Positions 52,528-56,889 of a DNA stretch of 56,889 nucleotides are shown piece by piece. This DNA comes from Chloroflexota bacterium (GTDB lineage: Bacteria; Chloroflexota; Chloroflexia; Thermomicrobiales; UBA6265): positions 1-56,889 of the forward strand of contig JAEWEG010000068.1 in NCBI GenBank assembly GCA_023389575.1, given 5' to 3'. A model generated the notes under the pieces. It saw only the letters and a list, made by a program, of their open reading frames with translations, ran no database searches and was not told the DNA's origin. The position numbers and the translations under genes were made by a program. Position 1 is the first letter of the stretch; each line of letters opens with the position of its first letter.

Positions 52528-53820
52528 TCAATCCATTTTCTCGCTGGCGAAACGTGGTTGCTCCTCCAGCTCGGGCACACGCTCCAGCCCGGTATGGTGA
52601 CCGGAGACGGCGCGTAGCCGGGCGGCCGGATCGCCCATGTCGATGAGGAGGCTTCCGGTGGTGATGGCCGGGAAGGCATGAACGCGTTGGCTGCCAACCG
52701 TCCGCACCCCGTCGACGAATGGATCGGTCGCCCCAGGGAGTGAAATCGTGTGGTGGGTGATGCGCTGGCCGTGCTCGATCGCCTCTTCCAATACCAGATG
52801 GTCGATGGTGATTGTCTCCGGGAAGGTCGCGGTGACAAGCCCGCCTTCCTGATGGAGTTCGGCGGCGATTGGGGAGGCGAAACGGTCGCGGATTGACGCG
52901 CCGAATTCGAGCAGCCGCTCCCGATCGCGTCCGTCGAGCAATCCGTCGGCGTTGGGCGGCACGTTCAGCAGGAGGTTTGCGCCCAGTCCCACCGAGCGGT
53001 ACCAGATCGCTTCCAGATGCTGGAGTGATTTCAGCGTGTCCACGTCGTCGCGATGCCAGAACCAGTGGCGGCGAATGGCCACATCGCATTCGGGAGGGAG
53101 ATATCGCGCGTCGCCGGTGAGCGCGTCAACACCGTCGTCGAGGATCGACGTGCGGGTGGTGTCCACCGTGTACCAGCAGGGATCGCTGGCCAGGCCGTCC
53201 TCGTTGCCCACCCAGCGGACGGTGGGGTTTCCCATATTGAAGACCATCGCCTCCGGCTGGTGGCGCTGGACCACGGTCATGATCGAATCCCAGTCGTAGG
53301 GATGCTGGTCCGAACCCGCGCCGTCGAACCAGATCTCGAAGAGATCGCCGTAGCCCGTGCACAACTCGGTGAGCTGTTCGATATACAGGGCGTCGTAGGC
53401 GGCATGGTCGTTTGCCCACGACGATTCGTGGCGATCCCAGGGGGAGAGGTACAGGCCGAAACCAATGCCCGCCCGGCGGCAGGCCTCCGCCGCTTCGGCC
53501 ACCACGTCGCCATTGCCGTGGCGCCAGGGAGAGGAGCGGACGGAGTAGTCCGTGGTGGAGGTCGGCCACAGGCAGAAGCCATCGTGGTGCTTGGCGGTGA
53601 GGATGAGGTGGGCCGCGCTCGCGTCGCGGGCCGCCTCGGCCCACTGGTTCGCGTCGAGCATGGCGGGGTAGAAGGACGAGGCGGGGAGGGAACCGTCGCT
53701 CCACTCGCGGCCGTGGAAGGTGTTGATTCCGAAATGGCAGAAAATGCCGAACTGATGTCGCCGCTGGTACTCGAGCTGGCCGGGAGAGGGTTTCAGGGGC
53801 ATTTCTTTGGCTGGCTGCAT
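52528..53820 (-). CDS. Alpha-L-fucosidase (GH29)
   Basis: A 430-residue cytoplasmic GH29 enzyme. It has FGIFCHFGINTFHGREWSDG, LILTAKHHDGFCLWPT, FGLYLSPWDRHE and LFEIWFDGAG with the nucleophile Asp (about residue 198). The C-terminal beta sandwich is present. It releases L-fucose from oligosaccharides. AAGAGGAT precedes ATG 53820. It heads the transcript to GH172, the dehydrogenases and fuconate dehydratase. An inverted repeat at 53892-53908 in its promoter is a candidate repressor site. Confidence 0.9.
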   Translation of the reverse strand: MQPAKEMPLKPSPGQLEYQRRHQFGIFCHFGINTFHGREWSDGSLPASSFYPAMLDANQWAEAARDASAAHLILTAKHHDGFCLWPTSTTDYSVRSSPWRHGNGDVVAEAAEACRRAGIGFGLYLSPWDRHESSWANDHAAYDALYIEQLTELCTGYGDLFEIWFDGAGSDQHPYDWDSIMTVVQRHQPEAMVFNMGNPTVRWVGNEDGLASDPCWYTVDTTRTSILDDGVDALTGDARYLPPECDVAIRRHWFWHRDDVDTLKSLQHLEAIWYRSVGLGANLLLNVPPNADGLLDGRDRERLLEFGASIRDRFASPIAAELHQEGGLVTATFPETITIDHLVLEEAIEHGQRITHHTISLPGATDPFVDGVRTVGSQRVHAFPAITTGSLLIDMGDPAARLRAVSGHHTGLERVPELEEQPRFASEKMD

Positions 53821-53891
53821 TGGCGATCCTCTTGCACGGTTTCGTCTGGTCGGGTCCACGGATGATGTGCGACAATGCCGTGGTGATGGAG

Positions 53892-53908
53892 TGTGACACG
53901 CGGTCACA
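53892..53908 (-). promoter_or_regulatory. Operator palindrome TGTGAC-N5-GTCACA
   Basis: Perfect 6-bp inverted arms 72 bases before the fucosidase start. On the minus strand TTGACC (53926-53931) lies 17 bases upstream of TGTGAC, so the arm would overlap the -10. A sugar-responsive repressor site is plausible. Confidence 0.5.
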
Positions 53909-54378
53909 AAACCCGGAAGATGAACGGTCAATGTGTACGTTCGCGTCTCCGAGATGATCGCTGATGGCCGAAGTGGGGAATGGCCGCGCTCGATACGTCA
54001 CGAATCCGCTCCCAGGCGAGCGGACTACAACACGAAAACCGCACGAATTCAACAGGTTTTCGCCGGCTTGGACCTCCGCGTCCAGCCGTGATTCGTCATG
54101 TTGTCGTGGCGTACGTACGCGGAATCTTGGGGATCGATGGAGGGATTCAGGGGAGCGAAACCAATCGCGCGAACCGCGCGTTTGATTGACATGGCGGCAC
54201 GTAGCCGCTATAGTCAGTGAGGTAGCGTGCCGTATGTACGTACACCTCGCATGGCTTGGTTTGAGGGAACCGGGCCGTACGCACTCGTGGCATTTATTAG
54301 GGTCTGTTCGGCTCCCGACGACGCGTGGCTACGCGTCATCCGCAAGGGAGTCCGGCAACAGGGGGAGCCCATAACAAC
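53909..54378. other. Intergenic region and long leader
   Basis: About 470 bases without a convincing gene. It includes palindromes GCGTACGTACGC (near 54108) and TGTACGTACA (near 54236), the promoter at 54186-54214 and a leader of about 158 bases. The leader could fold: GGCTCCC (about 54317) pairs with GGGAGTC around an ACGCGT self-complementary stem. No known riboswitch was recognised. Confidence 0.45.
54186..54214 (+). promoter_or_regulatory. Consensus sigma-70 promoter
   Basis: TTGACA (54186-54191), 17 bases, TATAGT (54209-54214). It is a near-perfect promoter for the 40-residue protein gene and possibly PPK2. Confidence 0.7.
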
Positions 54379-54501
54379 ATGACTGAGAACGAACGCCGGA
54401 ACAGCGATGTACTTACCCGCGAGGACATGCTGGTTCGCGGATTTTCCATAGTAGGACTGGTTTCCCTGTTCCTGCTCGTGCTCCTGATGGTCAACCCGTA
54501 A
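54379..54501 (+). CDS. 40-residue single-span membrane protein
   Basis: ATG 54379 to TAA 54501 encodes a polar N-terminal half (NERRNSDVLTREDMLVRG) and a hydrophobic helix (FSIVGLVSLFLLVLLMVN). GGGGGAG lies 11 bases before the ATG. A consensus promoter and a terminator flank the gene, supporting expression. No family is known. It may be a regulatory or membrane-partner micropeptide. Confidence 0.65.
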   Translation: MTENERRNSDVLTREDMLVRGFSIVGLVSLFLLVLLMVNP

Positions 54502-54566
54502 GGCCAACCATCGGCCGGAGAGACCGCTTATCGAGTCGGCTCCGGAGCCAATAAGGTAATCACATC

Positions 54567-54596
54567 AACGGGCGATACCTCCGGGTGTCGCCCGTT
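54567..54596 (+). terminator. Hairpin terminator or attenuator
   Basis: AACGGGCGA (54567-54575) pairs with TCGCCCGTT (54588-54596), followed by TTGTGCTTT. It lies between the small protein and PPK2 and could act as an attenuator for PPK2. Confidence 0.65.
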
Positions 54597-54652
54597 TTGT
54601 GCTTTAAATGGGCGGAAGGCGCGGGAAACGACACGGGAAAGGACGAGGGCCG

Positions 54653-55453
54653 ATGCCCATCACCAAGGTGACCGGATCGAACAAGATCCGTCTCAAGCAG
54701 ATCGATCCAGACGAAAAGGGCGGCTTGACCAAGGAGGAGGGGATCCACCTGCTTCGGGCCCAGAAGGCGCGCATCAAGGCGTCCCAGGCGCGGCTGTTCG
54801 CCGAGAACCGGCAGAGCCTGCTGGTGGCGTTCCAGGCCATCGACACCGGCGGCAAGGACGGCACGATCCGCAACGTGTTCTCCGGCGTCAATCCACAGGG
54901 ATGCAGGGTGTGGAGTTTCGGCGTGCCAACCGAGGAGGAGCTGGAACATGACGTCTTCTGGCGATATCACCAGCACACGCCCGCCCGGGGAATGATCGGT
55001 ATCTTCAATCGCTCGTACTTCGAGGAAGTGCTGGTGGTGCGCGTCAAGGAGCTGGCTCCCGAGGAGCAGTGGAAACGCCGGTACGACGAGATAAACGAGT
55101 TCGAGCGCATCCTGGCGAACAACGGGACGCGGATCATCAAGTTCTACCTGCACATCTCGAAGGACGAGCAGAAGGAGCGCCTGCAGTCCCGGCTCGATGA
55201 TCCCGAGAAGCACTGGAAGTTCAACGTCTCGGACCTTGATGACCGGGAGCTCTGGGACGATTATCAGAAGGCGTTCGAGGACGCGATCAATAAATGCGGC
55301 ACGAAGGAAGCACCATGGTACGTGGTTCCGGCGAACCGCAAGTGGTACCGCAACTTGCTGGTGGCCCAAACCATCGCCGACACACTTGAGGAAATGGCCC
55401 CCCAGTGGCCGGAGGAAGAGCCGGATCTGGACAAGGTCGTCATCCCGGACTGA
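54653..55453 (+). CDS. Polyphosphate kinase 2 family protein
   Basis: A 266-residue PPK2-type kinase. Walker A DTGGKDGT is at residues 64-71, followed by RNVFSGVNPQGCRVWSFG, a lid FNRSYFEEVLVVRVKE and DRELWDDYQKAFEDAI. It transfers phosphate between polyphosphate and nucleotides. ATG 54653 follows GGACGAGGG; ATG 54608 lacks a site. The gene is preceded by a terminator-like hairpin. Confidence 0.9.
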   Translation: MPITKVTGSNKIRLKQIDPDEKGGLTKEEGIHLLRAQKARIKASQARLFAENRQSLLVAFQAIDTGGKDGTIRNVFSGVNPQGCRVWSFGVPTEEELEHDVFWRYHQHTPARGMIGIFNRSYFEEVLVVRVKELAPEEQWKRRYDEINEFERILANNGTRIIKFYLHISKDEQKERLQSRLDDPEKHWKFNVSDLDDRELWDDYQKAFEDAINKCGTKEAPWYVVPANRKWYRNLLVAQTIADTLEEMAPQWPEEEPDLDKVVIPD

Positions 55454-55742
55454 CCTGGCGGAGTCTGGGACTAATTACTGCCCTCCCAGGGACCCTACGA
55501 TGAGCCTGGGTTTCGCCGTTCCCGCGGAACGGTTCGGCACGCCTCGCCCTGGCGGCGGGCCGAACCGACCCACGTCCGCGCGCCATTTCATCGACCCAAG
55601 CAGATGCGCGCTGTCACCAGCTTCCGCCTTGACACCGACTTCTTTCGAGCCGTATGCTACGTCGTCGTAGCAATTACTACGACGACGTAGCATCTCGTTC
55701 ATGGGCGGCCAACCCGCCCCCTCCTGACACGAAAGAGAGTAG
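55454..55742. other. Intergenic region between PPK2 and MMPL
   Basis: These 289 bases hold a weak hairpin after PPK2 (CCCAGG 55485-55490 with CCTGGG 55505-55510, then TTT) and the promoter/operator block at 55629-55693. No gene is seen. Confidence 0.5.
55629..55693 (+). promoter_or_regulatory. Promoter with two tandem CTACG-N4-CGTAG operators
   Basis: TTGACA (55629-55634), 18 bases, TATGCT (55653-55658) is a good promoter. Over and after the -10 lie CTACG-TCGT-CGTAG (55657-55670) and CTACG-ACGA-CGTAG (55677-55690), each palindromic. Together they form one perfect 17-bp inverted repeat (55654-55670 and 55677-55693) around CAATTA. This is the pattern of cooperative TetR-family sites. Confidence 0.75.
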
Positions 55743-56889
55743 ATGGAAACGACACCTGTTCGAAATCAACCATCGGGCCTGCTCGCCCGTTGGGCACGGT
55801 TCGCCGCGGCGAATCCCTGGAAGGTGATCGGCGGCTGGGTGGTGGTGATCGCCATCATCGCTGGCCTGTCCAACGCCTTTGGCGAAAGTTACACCTCGGT
55901 CTTCACCCTGCCAGGCTCCGAAACCCAGAACGCCGTGGAACTGCTCCAGGAGCGGTTCCCGGAGGCCTCGGGCGATAGCGCCTCCATCGTCTTCCGCTCG
56001 ACGGATGTCCCCATCACCGACGAGGCCGTGCAGGAGGAGATCGCCGGCATCGTCGCCCAGGCGCGAGAGCTGCCGGGCGTCGTGTTCGTGACGGGACCGG
56101 CGGACAACCCTCAACAAATCTCCCCGAACGGCGAAATCGCCTACGCCAGCGTGCAGTACGGCATGTCAGCGATGGACGTGGAGCCAGCCGATGTCGAGGC
56201 CCTGTTCGACCTGGTCGACTCCTCGGCCACGGCCACGCTGCAGGTGGAGGCTGGCGGTCAGATCGTGACGGCCGGCGAGGCGCCGGAGATCGGGTCTTCC
56301 GAAATCTTCGGCATCATCATCGCGATGGTCATTCTGTTCGCGATGTTCGGCTCCGTGGTGGCGATGGGCCTGCCGATCATCACCGCCCTGATCGGCGTGG
56401 CTATCGGCATCCTGGCGATGCCGCTGTTCGCCAACGTCTTCACCCTGCACAGCCAAATCGCGACCGCCTTCCTCTCCATGATGGGCCTCGGGGTTGGAAT
56501 CGACTACGCCCTCTTCATCGTCAACCGATTCCGTGACAACCTGATCCAGGGGCAGAACGTGGTCGACGCCACGGGCGTGGCCATCGACACCGCCGGCCGA
56601 TCCGTGGCGTTCGCCGGCGTGACGGTCGCCATCGGGTTGCTGGGCCTGAGCCTGATTGGCATCCCCATCATCACCGGACTCGGGATCACTGGCTCGGTGG
56701 TCGTCGTCATCGCCGTGCTGATCGCGATCTTCCTGATGCCTGCCGTGCTCGGGCTGATCGGTCACCGCATCTTCGCCTGGCGCGTGCCGGGTCTCGGCCG
56801 GAGCACGACGGGCCGGAAGGGCTTCTGGTTCAGGTGGGGGCGACTGGTCCAGTCTCGACCGGGCATCGTGTCCATCGTGACGCTCGTCG
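55743..56889 (+). CDS. MMPL-family RND transporter (3' truncated by window)
   Basis: The first 382 codons of an MMPL-type exporter. Helix 1 (WKVIGGWVVVIAIIAGLSN) is followed by an extracytoplasmic loop with FTLPGSETQNAVELLQERFP, then helices (EIFGIIIAMVILFAMFGSVV) and the family motif GLGVGIDYALFIVNRFRD. The second half lies beyond the window. It would export lipids or drugs. ATG 55743 follows GAAAGAGAG. Two palindromic operators in its promoter suggest tight repression by a regulator not seen here. Confidence 0.9.
   Translation, partial: METTPVRNQPSGLLARWARFAAANPWKVIGGWVVVIAIIAGLSNAFGESYTSVFTLPGSETQNAVELLQERFPEASGDSASIVFRSTDVPITDEAVQEEIAGIVAQARELPGVVFVTGPADNPQQISPNGEIAYASVQYGMSAMDVEPADVEALFDLVDSSATATLQVEAGGQIVTAGEAPEIGSSEIFGIIIAMVILFAMFGSVVAMGLPIITALIGVAIGILAMPLFANVFTLHSQIATAFLSMMGLGVGIDYALFIVNRFRDNLIQGQNVVDATGVAIDTAGRSVAFAGVTVAIGLLGLSLIGIPIITGLGITGSVVVVIAVLIAIFLMPAVLGLIGHRIFAWRVPGLGRSTTGRKGFWFRWGRLVQSRPGIVSIVTLV

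Noticed and set aside
53892..53908. A CRP-type site TGTGA-N6-TCACA
   Set aside because: The spacing is seven bases, not six, so I treat it only as a generic operator palindrome.
54221..54378. Known riboswitch (SAM, c-di-GMP, c-di-AMP, ZTP, guanidine) in the long leader
   Set aside because: Short words such as CCGGCAAC and GGGGGAGCC occur, but the conserved cores of these classes could not be assembled.

Overview
The window is a GC-rich bacterial chromosome segment with dense, mostly short operons on both strands. The gene mix fits a Chloroflexota (Thermomicrobia-like) soil or environmental bacterium: ECF41 sigma with its carboxymuconolactone decarboxylase partner, LAL-type LuxR regulators, an F420-type LLM oxidoreductase, DUF2249/DUF1858/MIP18 proteins, and Gram-positive-type SOS boxes. 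This placement is inferred from content only. No rRNA, tRNA, CRISPR array or insertion sequence was seen.

Layout. 1-3.1 kb: the end of a LuxR gene, a FrnE/DsbA oxidoreductase, a sigma-70-like factor and a zinc-ribbon protein. The last two each sit behind a good promoter carrying a LexA-type box. 3.1-5.3 kb: an AT-richer insert with an OLD-type ATPase/TOPRIM protein, next to a metallo-beta-lactamase gene cut off after about 50 codons. 5.7-15.6 kb: secreted proteins, a methyltransferase, an ABM protein, a large LAL regulator, DUF2249 and DUF1059 proteins, a hydrolase and an aldo/keto reductase. 15.9-18.7 kb: a probable operon of a two-domain MIP18 protein, a DUF1858/DUF2249 protein and a haem-copper-oxidase/NnrS-like membrane protein. 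18.8-20.0 kb: three tandem genes for tiny exported peptides with a near-identical N-terminal part and divergent two-cysteine C-termini. This is the most novel-looking locus.

20-32.6 kb: a membrane protein, an RND pump with a MarR regulator, the ECF41/AhpD-like pair with a recognisable ECF41 promoter, a D-aminoacylase-like amidohydrolase, an APH-like protein, a J-domain membrane protein, a GNAT and an arginase-fold protein. 32.7-41.1 kb: HtrA protease, OmpR-type response regulator and histidine kinase, fumarase, two miniature membrane proteins, an LLM oxidoreductase and an LppX-like exported protein. The promoters of HtrA, the two-component system and the LppX-like gene share 11-bp-spaced TTCA repeats exactly nine bases upstream of the -10, which suggests one envelope-stress regulon like MprAB-PepD.

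41.2-47.3 kb: a GNAT, an MFS transporter and an asymmetric heterodimeric ABC exporter with a possible third SOS box. 47.5-53.8 kb: a fucose/uronate catabolic cluster (GH29 fucosidase, GH172, two SDR-type dehydrogenases, fuconate dehydratase) interrupted by a nucleotidyltransferase. 54.2-56.9 kb: a 40-residue membrane protein behind a consensus promoter and long leader, a PPK2 kinase, and a truncated MMPL transporter behind two TetR-like palindromes.
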